This document shows positions 29,717 to 37,932 of a DNA stretch of 42,887 nucleotides, in pieces. Position 1 is the first letter of the stretch, and every line of letters begins with the position of its first letter. The DNA lies in NCBI GenBank assembly GCA_014804345.1, contig JAAUZZ010000008.1, positions 7,199 to 50,085 of the forward strand. Direction: 5' to 3'. The notes beneath the pieces were generated by a model. It saw nothing but the letters and a program-made list of their open reading frames with translations, made no database searches and was not told the origin of the DNA. The stretch comes from Lachnospiraceae bacterium (lineage in GTDB: Bacteria > Bacillota > Clostridia > Lachnospirales > Lachnospiraceae). A program made the translations under genes and the position numbers.

Positions 29717-30409
29717 ATGAAACCATATATCAACAATTACGCAGACATTTTAGAATTGTTGGACGAAAAAGTTGAAAGTATCAATTGGAATAGCTTTTAT
29801 GAGGAAAGAAAACGCCCTGTTCCGTTTATTACACAAAATACAATGCCTGATGAAAATCTGGTTGCATTTTTGCACAGTCAAACTGGGATAAAATCCGCAA
29901 TAGAATTTGGCTGTGGGGAAGGCAGAAATGCTATTTATATGGCAAAGCAAGGAATTAAAGTAACAGCCTACGACCTTTCCGCAGTAGCAATAGAGAATGC
30001 TAAAAAAATAATGACAGATGCGGGAGTCAACGTAAATTTTGTCTGCAAAGATGTCATCAAATCAAACATAACGGACAAAGTTGATTTCGTATATGACTCG
30101 GGAATGTTTCACCATTTATCACCACATAGAAGAATTACTTATATAGAGCTTGTCAAAAAAATCTTAAAATCCGACGGATATTTTGGTCTGACTTGTTTTT
30201 CCTGGGGAACAAATTGTGCAGATGAAATCACCGACTGGGAATACTACAATCATAAATTTAATGCAGGAGTGGCTTTTACAAAAGAAAGATTAATAGAATT
30301 ATTTTTTCCTCATTTTGAAATTATCGAAATTCGAAACTATCAAAATGGCGTTCCGAATACCATTCAGGGATTAGAGTTTATGTGGGTTTGCCTGTTTAAA
30401 AGAACATAA
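29717..30409 (+). CDS. Class I SAM-dependent methyltransferase
   Basis: 230 residues. Motif I is AIEFGCGEGRNAIYMA (about 60-75), post-I Asp in VTAYDLSAVAIENA (about 81-94), and motif IV region VDFVYDSGMFHHL (about 121-133), a layout seen in TehB/Tam-like small-molecule methylases. The final strand FMWVCLFKR is typical. AAAGGTG precedes ATG 29717; a GTG at 29708 overlaps the SD. Substrate unknown. It follows the Rpn gene by 40 bases but is probably a separate function. Confidence 0.85.
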   Translation: MKPYINNYADILELLDEKVESINWNSFYEERKRPVPFITQNTMPDENLVAFLHSQTGIKSAIEFGCGEGRNAIYMAKQGIKVTAYDLSAVAIENAKKIMTDAGVNVNFVCKDVIKSNITDKVDFVYDSGMFHHLSPHRRITYIELVKKILKSDGYFGLTCFSWGTNCADEITDWEYYNHKFNAGVAFTKERLIELFFPHFEIIEIRNYQNGVPNTIQGLEFMWVCLFKRT

Positions 30410-30530
30410 TCTACCGGAAGGTAAGTTGTATTTTGCCGGTAAATTGTGTATACTAAAAATTATTCGAATAGTTTAATAAGTTACAAAATAATGCATTTTC
30501 ATTGTATCAAATTACGATCGGAGAATTATC

Positions 30531-30656
30531 TTGGACAAAAAATCATATAATTTACAAACAAATGACTATTATTCATTACTTAATTTGCATAAAATACTAT
30601 TAGAACCAAATTTTTACCCGAATTCTGTATATGCGGAAGCCATAGGAATAATTTAG
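30531..30656 (+). pseudogene. 41-codon frame with TTG start, possible gene fragment
   Basis: GGAG is seven bases before a TTG; the frame reads (M)DKKSYNLQTNDYYSLLNLHK, then ILLEPNFYPNSVYAEAIGII. Protein-like composition, no family recognised. The rest of 30410-30785 is promoter or leader sequence. Confidence 0.3.
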
Positions 30657-30706
30657 TGGACAAGACACGATGTACATACGAAATACTGAAACGAAAATGG
30701 AGCATA

Positions 30707-30759
30707 CTGTGAAAAATAAATTTTTCACAGGGCAAATTTGTGCTTGCGCCCAAATTCGC
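30707..30759 (+). promoter_or_regulatory. Conserved ABC-gene leader element, copy A
   Basis: A perfect hairpin CTGTGAAAAA-TAAA-TTTTTCACAG (30707-30730) is followed by a block starting GGCAAATTTGTGCT (30731-30744) and continuing GCGCCCAAATTCG, which can form a second stem (GCAAATTTG / CAAATTCGC). The same two-part element, with only a few differences, precedes the ABC-F gene at 37676. Each copy ends 27-28 bases before the start codon. Confidence 0.65.
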
Positions 30760-30785
30760 ACGTTACGCAAAAATGGAGGATTCTC

Positions 30786-32543
30786 ATGAAAAGTCTGTTA
30801 AAGTACATAAAAGATTACAAAAAGGAAAGTATCCTCGCCCCTTTATTTAAAATGCTCGAGGCATCCTTTGAGCTGATGGTGCCGCTTGTCATGGCATCTA
30901 TTATTGACCGCGGTATCGCAGACAATGATACGCCGCACATTATAAAAATGGGATTAATCCTTGTACTTTTGGCAGCAGTCGGCTTGATCAGCGCAGTGAC
31001 AGCGCAGTATTTTAGCGCAAAGGCAGCAGTCGGATTTGCGACAAAGCTACGGTCGGCGCTGTTTTCACACATTCAAAGTCTGTCCTACACAGAGCTTGAC
31101 ACAGTCGGGACAAATACACTTATCACGCGCATGACGAGCGATGTGAACCAGCTTCAAAATGGCGTAAACTTGACGCTCCGATTATTGCTGCGATCTCCCT
31201 TTATTGTGTTCGGCGCAATGATTATGGCGTTCACAGTGGACGTAAAGGCCGCACTCATTTTTGTAGTGGCGATTCCGCTGCTTTCGATTGTCGTATTCGG
31301 TATTATGATCGTCAGTATGCCGCTCTATAAAAAAGTACAGGCAGCCTTGGACAAAATACTTGGCAGAACACGTGAAAACCTTGCGGGCGCGCGCGTAATT
31401 CGGGCATTTTGTAACGAAGAATCCGAAATTGCTGAGTTTGAGCAGGAAAATGAACTGCTCCTAAACACACAAGTATTTGTGGGAAAAATATCGGCGGCAA
31501 TGAACCCCGTCACATATATCATTGTGAATATCGCGCTTGTAGTTCTTTTATGGACAGGCGCAATCCGCGTAGACAACGGCATTATCACACAGGGCGAGGT
31601 TGTCGCTCTCGTAAACTATATGTCGCAAATCCTCGTTGAGCTTATAAAATTAGCGAACCTCATTATCCAGCTTACAAAAGCGCTCGCGTGTGCAAAACGT
31701 GTGGAAGGTATTTTTGCCAAGACATCAAGTATGCGTGATGGTACTTTAGGGAAAGATGACACGAGTGTCATAAACAGTGAAACCGCTGAAAAGAATGCGG
31801 CAATTATCTTTGATCATGTAAGCCTTACGTACAGCGGAGGCGGTGATGAATCGCTTACGGATATCGATTTTACCGTGCAAAAGGGCGAAACCATCGGCAT
31901 CATCGGTGGTACAGGATCGGGAAAAACTTCCGTGGTAAATCTTATTCCGCGCTTTTATGACGCGACAAAAGGGCGCGTCATGATAGACGGCTTTAATGTG
32001 AAAGACTACGAGATCTCCGTATTGCGTGGAAAAGTTGGTATCGTACCGCAAAAGGCAGTCTTATTTAAGGGAACAATAAAGGAAAATCTTCTGTGGGGAA
32101 ATGAAAACGCCACAGCGGAAGATTTAGAGAAAGCGCTTGAAATTTCGCAGGCAAAAGAATTTGTGGATACAAAAGAAGGCAGATTGGACTTCCCGATAGC
32201 ACAAGGCGGAAAGAATCTTTCAGGCGGACAAAAACAGCGTTTGACAATCGCCCGCGCCATTGTTAAAAATCCGCAGATACTAATTTTGGATGACAGCGCA
32301 TCCGCGCTTGACTTTGCCACAGACGCAAAATTGAGACAGGCAATTAAAGGGATGGAAAGTGACATGAGTGTCATAATTGTTTCGCAGCGAGCCTCTTCCA
32401 TACAGTACGCGGATAAGATTATCGTGATGGACGACGGAAAGATGGCGGGTATCGGCACACACGATCAGTTGCTTGCGGAAAACGAAATTTATCAGGAGAT
32501 ATACTACTCTCAATTTCCAAAACAAAACGAAAAGAAACACTAA
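30786..32543 (+). CDS. Heterodimeric ABC exporter, subunit 1 (degenerate ATP site)
   Basis: 585 residues: six membrane helices (1-about 310), then an ATPase domain with Walker A GGTGSGKTS (about 376-384), signature LSGGQ, and Walker B ILILDDSASALD. The catalytic Glu is replaced by Asp (LDD), as in the degenerate subunit of heterodimeric exporters such as BmrCD and TM287/288. The partner follows at 32651. Such pairs export drugs or lipophilic compounds. GGAGG is six bases before ATG 30786. A conserved leader element precedes the gene. Confidence 0.9.
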   Translation: MKSLLKYIKDYKKESILAPLFKMLEASFELMVPLVMASIIDRGIADNDTPHIIKMGLILVLLAAVGLISAVTAQYFSAKAAVGFATKLRSALFSHIQSLSYTELDTVGTNTLITRMTSDVNQLQNGVNLTLRLLLRSPFIVFGAMIMAFTVDVKAALIFVVAIPLLSIVVFGIMIVSMPLYKKVQAALDKILGRTRENLAGARVIRAFCNEESEIAEFEQENELLLNTQVFVGKISAAMNPVTYIIVNIALVVLLWTGAIRVDNGIITQGEVVALVNYMSQILVELIKLANLIIQLTKALACAKRVEGIFAKTSSMRDGTLGKDDTSVINSETAEKNAAIIFDHVSLTYSGGGDESLTDIDFTVQKGETIGIIGGTGSGKTSVVNLIPRFYDATKGRVMIDGFNVKDYEISVLRGKVGIVPQKAVLFKGTIKENLLWGNENATAEDLEKALEISQAKEFVDTKEGRLDFPIAQGGKNLSGGQKQRLTIARAIVKNPQILILDDSASALDFATDAKLRQAIKGMESDMSVIIVSQRASSIQYADKIIVMDDGKMAGIGTHDQLLAENEIYQEIYYSQFPKQNEKKH

Positions 32544-32607
32544 GCTTGCAAAAGACGCAAGCTAAGAGTTTCTATATTTCGTTTCAAAGAAACGCAAGCG
32601 TTTCTTT
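32543..32607. promoter_or_regulatory. Two hairpins between the ABC exporter genes
   Basis: AGCTTGC/GCAAGCT (32543-32549 / 32557-32563) and the perfect AAAGAAACGC-AA-GCGTTTCTTT (32586-32607). Neither has a strong U-tract. They may separate the two messages, protect mRNA ends or reduce read-through. Confidence 0.45.
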
Positions 32608-32650
32608 ATATTGAATGAAAACAGTACAGAAAGGAGCACTGTTTACAGGC

Positions 32651-34396
32651 ATGAAAAACCAAAATAAAGGAATTCTGAAAAAGGTGCTGAACCATATCGG
32701 AAAATACAAATTTTTCCTGTTGTGTTCTATAGTATTAGCCGCGATTTCCGTCATACTTACATTATATATACCAATTCTTACAGGTAGGGCAGTTGACTGT
32801 ATTGTGGGCGCGGGAGCGGTAGATTTTGCCGGACTTTTGGAAATTCTAAAAGAAATGGCAGTCATCATTATTCTTACCGCAGTCGTGCAGTGGGTTATGA
32901 ACGCTTGCAACAACAAAATTGCCTATCAGGTTGTGCGCGACGTGCGTGACGAAGCGTTTAAAAAACTCGAAATCCTGCCGCTCAAATATATTGACGGACA
33001 TTCACATGGCGATATTGTAAGCCGTATTATAGCAGATGTAGATCAGTTTTCGGACGGCCTTCTCATGGGATTTACACAGCTTTTTACAGGCGTTGTCACC
33101 ATTATAGGCACACTGCTCTTTATGCTTTCCATCAATGTTTCGACGACGATTGTCGTGGTAATTCTGACACCGCTGTCATTTTTTATCGCGGGCTTTATCG
33201 CAAAACGTACCTTTAATATGTCAAAGCTTCAATCGGAAACAAGAGGCGAGCAGACCGCGCTGATCGACGAAATGATTGGAAACGAAAAAGTCGTAAAAGC
33301 ATTCAGTCACGAGGACAAAGTGATTGAACAGTTTGATGAGATTAATCACAGGCTGGAAAAGGCGAGCGTAAAGGCAATTTTCTTCTCTTCACTGACCAAT
33401 CCATGTACACGTTTTGTAAACAGCCTTGTCTACGCGGGCGTCGGAATTTTGGGCGCGTTTCTTGCCATCAAAGGACGCATCAGTGTTGGACAGCTTACCA
33501 GCTTTTTAAGCTATGCAAATCAGTACACAAAGCCTTTCAACGAAATTTCGGGCGTTGTGACGGAGCTTCAGACTGCGCTTGCCTGTGCGGGCAGAGTGTT
33601 TGAGTTTATCGAGGAGGAGCCTCAGATTCCCGATGCGCAGGATGCGGCTGTCTTGACTGCGCCAAAAGGGCAGATTACAATGGAAAATGTCAGCTTTTCC
33701 TATAATCCCGAGCAAAAGCTGATCTGCAATTTTAACTTGGAGGTAAAGCCGGGACAACGTGTCGCAATCGTAGGACCTACCGGCTGCGGAAAAACGACAG
33801 TCATAAATCTGCTGATGCGGTTCTATGATGTTAATAACGGAAGCATTAAAATTGATGGAACGGATATCAGAGATATGACGAGAAAAAGCTTGCGCGACAG
33901 CTTTGGAATGGTATTACAGGAAACGTGGCTGCACGCCGGCACAATCCGTGAGAATATTGTGATGGGCAAGCCCGACGCCACGGACGAGGAAGTCGTGGCA
34001 GCGGCAAAGGCAGCGCATGCCCACAGTTTTATCAAACGTCTGCCAAAGGGCTATGACACTGTGATTACCGAGGATGGCGGAAGCCTTTCACAGGGACAGA
34101 AACAGCTTTTGTGCATTACAAGAGTAATGCTTTGTCTGCCGCCAATGTTGATTTTGGACGAGGCAACGTCCTCGATCGATACGCGTACGGAAATTCGGAT
34201 TTCACAGGCGTTTCACACCATGATGAAAGGGAGAACAAGCTTTATTGTGGCGCACCGTCTGTCAACGATTAGAGAAGCAGACATTATTCTTGTTATGAAG
34301 GATGGCAATATTATCGAGCAGGGTGATCACGAAACACTGCTGAAAAAGGAAAACGGTTTTTACGCGAACCTGTATGCAAGCCAGTTTAGCGCATAA
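32651..34396 (+). CDS. Heterodimeric ABC exporter, subunit 2
   Basis: 581 residues: six membrane helices, then an ATPase with Walker A GPTGCGKTT (about 374-382), signature LSQGQ (the variant typical of the second subunit), Walker B LILDEATSSIDT with the catalytic Glu, and switch His in VAHRLST. With subunit 1 it forms one good and one degenerate ATP site. The start is uncertain: AAAGGAG stands 14 bases before ATG 32651, while ATG 32615 has no SD; the typical family N-terminus (MKNQNKGILKKVL) favours 32651. The downstream MraY-like gene starts 37 bases after the stop. Confidence 0.88.
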   Translation: MKNQNKGILKKVLNHIGKYKFFLLCSIVLAAISVILTLYIPILTGRAVDCIVGAGAVDFAGLLEILKEMAVIIILTAVVQWVMNACNNKIAYQVVRDVRDEAFKKLEILPLKYIDGHSHGDIVSRIIADVDQFSDGLLMGFTQLFTGVVTIIGTLLFMLSINVSTTIVVVILTPLSFFIAGFIAKRTFNMSKLQSETRGEQTALIDEMIGNEKVVKAFSHEDKVIEQFDEINHRLEKASVKAIFFSSLTNPCTRFVNSLVYAGVGILGAFLAIKGRISVGQLTSFLSYANQYTKPFNEISGVVTELQTALACAGRVFEFIEEEPQIPDAQDAAVLTAPKGQITMENVSFSYNPEQKLICNFNLEVKPGQRVAIVGPTGCGKTTVINLLMRFYDVNNGSIKIDGTDIRDMTRKSLRDSFGMVLQETWLHAGTIRENIVMGKPDATDEEVVAAAKAAHAHSFIKRLPKGYDTVITEDGGSLSQGQKQLLCITRVMLCLPPMLILDEATSSIDTRTEIRISQAFHTMMKGRTSFIVAHRLSTIREADIILVMKDGNIIEQGDHETLLKKENGFYANLYASQFSA

Positions 34397-34433
34397 TGTT
34401 GTTTGGCGCTTGGAAAGGAGCATGATTTTATCA

Positions 34434-35399
34434 ATGATCAATAATTATTTAAATGTTTCAAATTACAGTATAATAGGATTTTTGGGTGTTGTATTTTCCT
34501 ATCTTGGCACATGTCTCCTGTTAGGCACAGGCATGAATAAACTTCCGCGTGACCACGGCAGGGCATACGCGCATGACGGTTCTATTTCCGCCGGAAAGCC
34601 GCGCGGTGCGGGATTTGTGTTTATTCTGGTTTTCGTGTTGGCGGTACTGCTTTTTGGCAATGTCGACAGAGAGATGGTGATCTATCTGATTTTGACTGTG
34701 GCAGCTATGATGACAGGCTTTCTTGACGACTGTGCAAAGGTTTCCTGGGGTGAATTGCGAAAAGGTCTGCTTGACCTTGTCATCGCGATCATGACTGCAA
34801 TCACAGTAGTCAATTTCAACGGAAGCGACGTATTGATTTCGCTTACGGGACAAACAATCCGGTTTCATCCTGTGGTTTACGGCGTGCTGGCGGTAATCCT
34901 TGTGTGGGGTTCCATTAACGTGACAAACTGCGCGGACGGTGTGGACGGCTTGTCTGGAACGCTTTCCACAGTTACGCTCGGCACCATCTATGTAATTATG
35001 AATGCGAGGGGCACGGCTCCCGAATTTGCCTATACCATACTGTTGTTTGTTTCCTGTATATTGGGATATCTGTGGTACAATGCCACGCCAAGCTGCCTGA
35101 TGATGGGTGACGCGGGCTCCCGCGCGATCGGACTTTTTATCGCCATATCCGTAATTAAGACAGGCAGTCCGTTTTTGTATCTCTTGGTGGCATTTGTCTT
35201 AATGGTGGACGGCGGCATCGGGCTTGTCAAAGTGTCCCTCTTACGTTTTCTGAAAATCAAAATCCTCACAAAGGTACGCACTCCGCTCCACGATCATGTC
35301 CGCAAAAACCGCAACTGGTCCAACGCGCAGACTGTGTTTAAATTTGCGATTATACAGATTATGATATCAGCGGCAGTGCTCTGGCTGATTGTGATGTAG
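34434..35399 (+). CDS. MraY-like glycosyltransferase family 4 (phospho-sugar transferase) paralogue
   Basis: 321 residues, about nine to ten membrane helices. It keeps the key residues of MraY: GFLDDCAK (95-102, Asp pair), NVTNCADGVDG (162-172), MGDAGSRAIG (224-233) and a His motif HDH (286-288, HHH in MraY). The family moves a phospho-amino-sugar from UDP to undecaprenyl phosphate on the inner membrane face. It is divergent from housekeeping MraY and not in a cell-wall cluster, so it is a paralogue with a special substrate or a resistance role. AAAGGAG is 13 bases before ATG 34434; ATG 34422 is too close. Confidence 0.82.
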   Translation: MINNYLNVSNYSIIGFLGVVFSYLGTCLLLGTGMNKLPRDHGRAYAHDGSISAGKPRGAGFVFILVFVLAVLLFGNVDREMVIYLILTVAAMMTGFLDDCAKVSWGELRKGLLDLVIAIMTAITVVNFNGSDVLISLTGQTIRFHPVVYGVLAVILVWGSINVTNCADGVDGLSGTLSTVTLGTIYVIMNARGTAPEFAYTILLFVSCILGYLWYNATPSCLMMGDAGSRAIGLFIAISVIKTGSPFLYLLVAFVLMVDGGIGLVKVSLLRFLKIKILTKVRTPLHDHVRKNRNWSNAQTVFKFAIIQIMISAAVLWLIVM

Positions 35400-35477
35400 G
35401 GAAGATAAAAATAACCGTTCATTTTGTCAAAAAAGTGAATTCCGCATATACTAAAAGAAAACACTGGAATGACATCT

Positions 35478-36038
35478 ATGGATCAGAATTTTTTGACACA
35501 AATTACAAATGCGACGATTGAAACGGTTGAATCAAACAGAAATAATTCTTTTGTGCTGGTTTCCTATTCGGATTGTCCAAATTGCAATAGGGACAATCAG
35601 GTTATTCGCCTTAACATCACAGGAAATACAGTGATCATGGATGAGAACAGCAACAGAATACCGGTAACGGATTTAAGACCCGGAATGACGGTAAATGCTG
35701 CCTTTTCCAACGCTACGACAAGGAGTATCCCGCCACAGGCGGCAGCGTATGTGATACAAGTGATTAGAAGACAACAAAATAACAACAATGTAACAGTCGG
35801 CAGAATTGTTGACATAAACAGACAAAACAGAAGCTTTACAACAATAAGTGACAATAATCTGTCGTCGGTCGTTCGATTTAATGTGGCAGACAATGCGCAA
35901 ATCATAAACGGCTTTGGCAGACAGATGAATTTCTCGGGATTAGTTCCCGGATTGCGCGTAAGAGTGCGCCATGCCGCGTTTATGACCGCCAGCATACCGC
36001 CGCAGACAACCGCTTTCGAAGTCAGAGTGGTCAGATAA
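35478..36038 (+). CDS. Uncharacterised protein with an internal duplication
   Basis: 186 residues made of two related halves of about 80-90 residues. The first half ends RPGMTVNAAFSNATTRSIPP followed by QAAAYVIQVIRR; the second ends VPGLRVRVRHAAFMTASIPP followed by QTTAFEVRVVR. Each half looks like a small beta-barrel. A C-x2-C pair (DCPNC) lies only in the first half. No signal peptide; weak SD. It follows the MraY-like gene by 78 bases. Function unknown; the fold resembles bacterial OB-like or DUF5666-type repeats. Confidence 0.6.
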   Translation: MDQNFLTQITNATIETVESNRNNSFVLVSYSDCPNCNRDNQVIRLNITGNTVIMDENSNRIPVTDLRPGMTVNAAFSNATTRSIPPQAAAYVIQVIRRQQNNNNVTVGRIVDINRQNRSFTTISDNNLSSVVRFNVADNAQIINGFGRQMNFSGLVPGLRVRVRHAAFMTASIPPQTTAFEVRVVR

Positions 36039-36050
36039 GCAATGAAAAAT

Positions 36051-36110
36051 AAATATCCTTTCCCATTACCTGTCAAATTTCAACATAGCGTAATGAGAAA
36101 GGATATTTTT
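36051..36110. terminator. Bidirectional terminator
   Basis: A stem of up to 19 bases (36051-36069 with 36090-36107, one or two mismatches) ends in TTTTTTAT on the plus strand and starts after an A-rich run for the minus strand. It separates the convergent stops at 36038 and 36123. Confidence 0.75.
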
Positions 36111-36122
36111 TATCATACCTGC

Positions 36123-37676
36123 CTAAATCCGCAAACTCCACTCCGAGCAATCCCAAACATCCGTAGCAAGACCGTCGTAAAACTCCGGTTCATGGCAGAC
36201 CATCAAAATACTGCCCTTATATTCCTGTAAAGCCCGTTTCAATTCCGATTTGGCGTCCACATCCAAATGATTGGTCGGCTCGTCCAGCAGCAAAATATTC
36301 GTCGGCTTGTTAATTAATTTACAAAGCCGCACCTTCGCTTGCTCTCCACCGCTAAGTACTTTCACCTTGCTTTCAATATGCTTCGTCGTAAGTCCGCACT
36401 TTGCAAGAGCCGAGCGCACCTCATACTGCGTATATGAAGGAAATTCATTCCAAATCTCCTCAATGCAAGTCGTGGCAACTGACTGATCCATCTCCTGTTC
36501 AAAATACCCAATCTCAAGATAATCCCCAAGCTCCACACTGCCGGAAAGCGGCGGAATCAGACCTAAAATACTCTTTAAAAGCGTCGTCTTTCCAATCCCG
36601 TTCGCACCCGTAAGAACCACCTTCTGCCCTCGCTCCATCGAAAGATCCAAAGGCTTGGAAAGCGCTTCGTCGTATCCAATTACAAGCGATTTGGAAGTAA
36701 AAAGATACCTTCCACTCGTACGCGCCTCCTTAAAATGAAACACAGGCTTTGGCTTTTCCGATGCAAGCTCAATCACGTCCATCTTGTCAAGTTTCTTCTG
36801 ACGCGACATCGCCATATTCCTTGTCGCCACACGCGCTTTGTTGCGCGCCACGAAATCTTTCAAGTCGGCAATTTCCTTCTGTTGCTTATTATAGGCCGCC
36901 TCAAGCTGTGACTTCTTCATCGCATAGACTTCTTGAAACTTATCATAATCGCCCACATAGCGGTTCAACTCCGCATTATCCATATGATAAATAATATTAA
37001 CAACACTGTTCAAAAACGGAATATCATGCGAAATCAAGATAAATGCATTCTCATATTCCTGTAAATACCGTTTCAGCCATTCAATATGATTCTCATCAAG
37101 ATAGTTCGTCGGCTCGTCCAAAAGCAAAATATCCGGCTTTTCCAATAAAAGCTTTCCAAGCAGAAGCTTTGTCCGCTGTCCACCGCTCAAGTCAGTGACA
37201 TCCGTGTCAAGTCCAACATCAAGAATGCCAAGCGCACGCGCAACCTCCTCAATCTTTGCGTCAATCATATAAAAATCATGCTGATCCAAGAGCTCCTGAA
37301 TGGTGCCAAGCTCCTCCATATAAGCCTCAAGTTCCGTCTCCGACGCATCCCCCATCATATCGCATAGTTCATTCATGCGGCTTTCCATTTCAAATAAAAA
37401 ATCAAACGCAGACGCAAGCACGTCGCGCACCGACATGCCTTTCTCAAGCGCCGTATGCTGGTCAAGATATCCCACGCGCACATTCTTTGACCACTCCACT
37501 TTCCCCTCATCGGGCATCAATTTGTTCGTAATAATGTTCATAAAAGTAGACTTTCCCTCGCCGTTAGCCCCCACTAAACCGATATGTTCCCCTTTCAAAA
37601 GACGAAACGAAACATTCGTAAAAATCGTTCTGTCGCCAAATCCGTGAGAAAGATTTTCTACATTTAAAATACTCAT
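36123..37676 (-). CDS. ABC-F family ATPase
   Basis: 517 residues with two ABC ATPase domains and no membrane part. Domain 1: Walker A GANGEGKST (36-44), LSGGQRTKLLLGKLL, Walker B DILLLDEPTNYLD. A linker of about 80 charged residues follows (EVYAMKKSQLEAAYNKQQKE, the P-site tRNA interaction motif region). Domain 2: Walker A GANGIGKTT, LSGGEQAKVRLCKL, ILLLDEPTNHLD. ABC-F proteins act on the ribosome as translation factors or antibiotic-protection proteins. GGAGG precedes ATG 37676; the frame goes on to 37700. Its leader matches that of the ABC exporter. Confidence 0.9.
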   Translation of the reverse strand: MSILNVENLSHGFGDRTIFTNVSFRLLKGEHIGLVGANGEGKSTFMNIITNKLMPDEGKVEWSKNVRVGYLDQHTALEKGMSVRDVLASAFDFLFEMESRMNELCDMMGDASETELEAYMEELGTIQELLDQHDFYMIDAKIEEVARALGILDVGLDTDVTDLSGGQRTKLLLGKLLLEKPDILLLDEPTNYLDENHIEWLKRYLQEYENAFILISHDIPFLNSVVNIIYHMDNAELNRYVGDYDKFQEVYAMKKSQLEAAYNKQQKEIADLKDFVARNKARVATRNMAMSRQKKLDKMDVIELASEKPKPVFHFKEARTSGRYLFTSKSLVIGYDEALSKPLDLSMERGQKVVLTGANGIGKTTLLKSILGLIPPLSGSVELGDYLEIGYFEQEMDQSVATTCIEEIWNEFPSYTQYEVRSALAKCGLTTKHIESKVKVLSGGEQAKVRLCKLINKPTNILLLDEPTNHLDVDAKSELKRALQEYKGSILMVCHEPEFYDGLATDVWDCSEWSLRI

Positions 37677-37704
37677 TTTAATCCTCCATGAAGCCAACAA
37701 CCTT

Positions 37705-37767
37705 CAAATTTGGGCGTCAGCACAAATTTGCCGTGTGAAAAAACTGCCATATATGGTTTTTTCACAC
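37705..37767 (-). promoter_or_regulatory. Conserved ABC-gene leader element, copy B
   Basis: On the minus strand: a perfect 12-base hairpin GTGTGAAAAAAC / GTTTTTTCACAC (37767-37756 / 37744-37733), then GGCAAATTTGTGCT continuing GACGCCCAAATTTG (37732-37705), which can form a CAAATTTG stem. Same arrangement and nearly the same second block as 30707-30759, and the same spacing to SD and start codon. Confidence 0.65.
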
Positions 37768-37864
37768 TAGCCTTTCGTAATTTCAATCATGCCGCAAAAG
37801 CAGCACAAATCATTTTCCCACGGATAAGTATATATGGAAAAGATAAAATAAGCAATGGCTTTTA

Positions 37865-37893
37865 TTGGATTTGCGAAGCAATTATGGTAAGAT
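37865..37893 (+). promoter_or_regulatory. Promoter of the zinc-phospholipase-like gene
   Basis: TTGGAT (37865-37870), 17 bases, TAAGAT (37888-37893), 40 bases before the start codon at 37933. Confidence 0.55.
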
Positions 37894-37932
37894 AACAATG
37901 CAATAAATTTGAAGTTACGGAGGAATAAATCT

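Noticed and set aside
36271-37647. Several 70-90-codon plus-strand frames
   Set aside because: All lie antisense inside the ABC-F gene and have Pro/Ser/His-rich, non-protein-like sequences.
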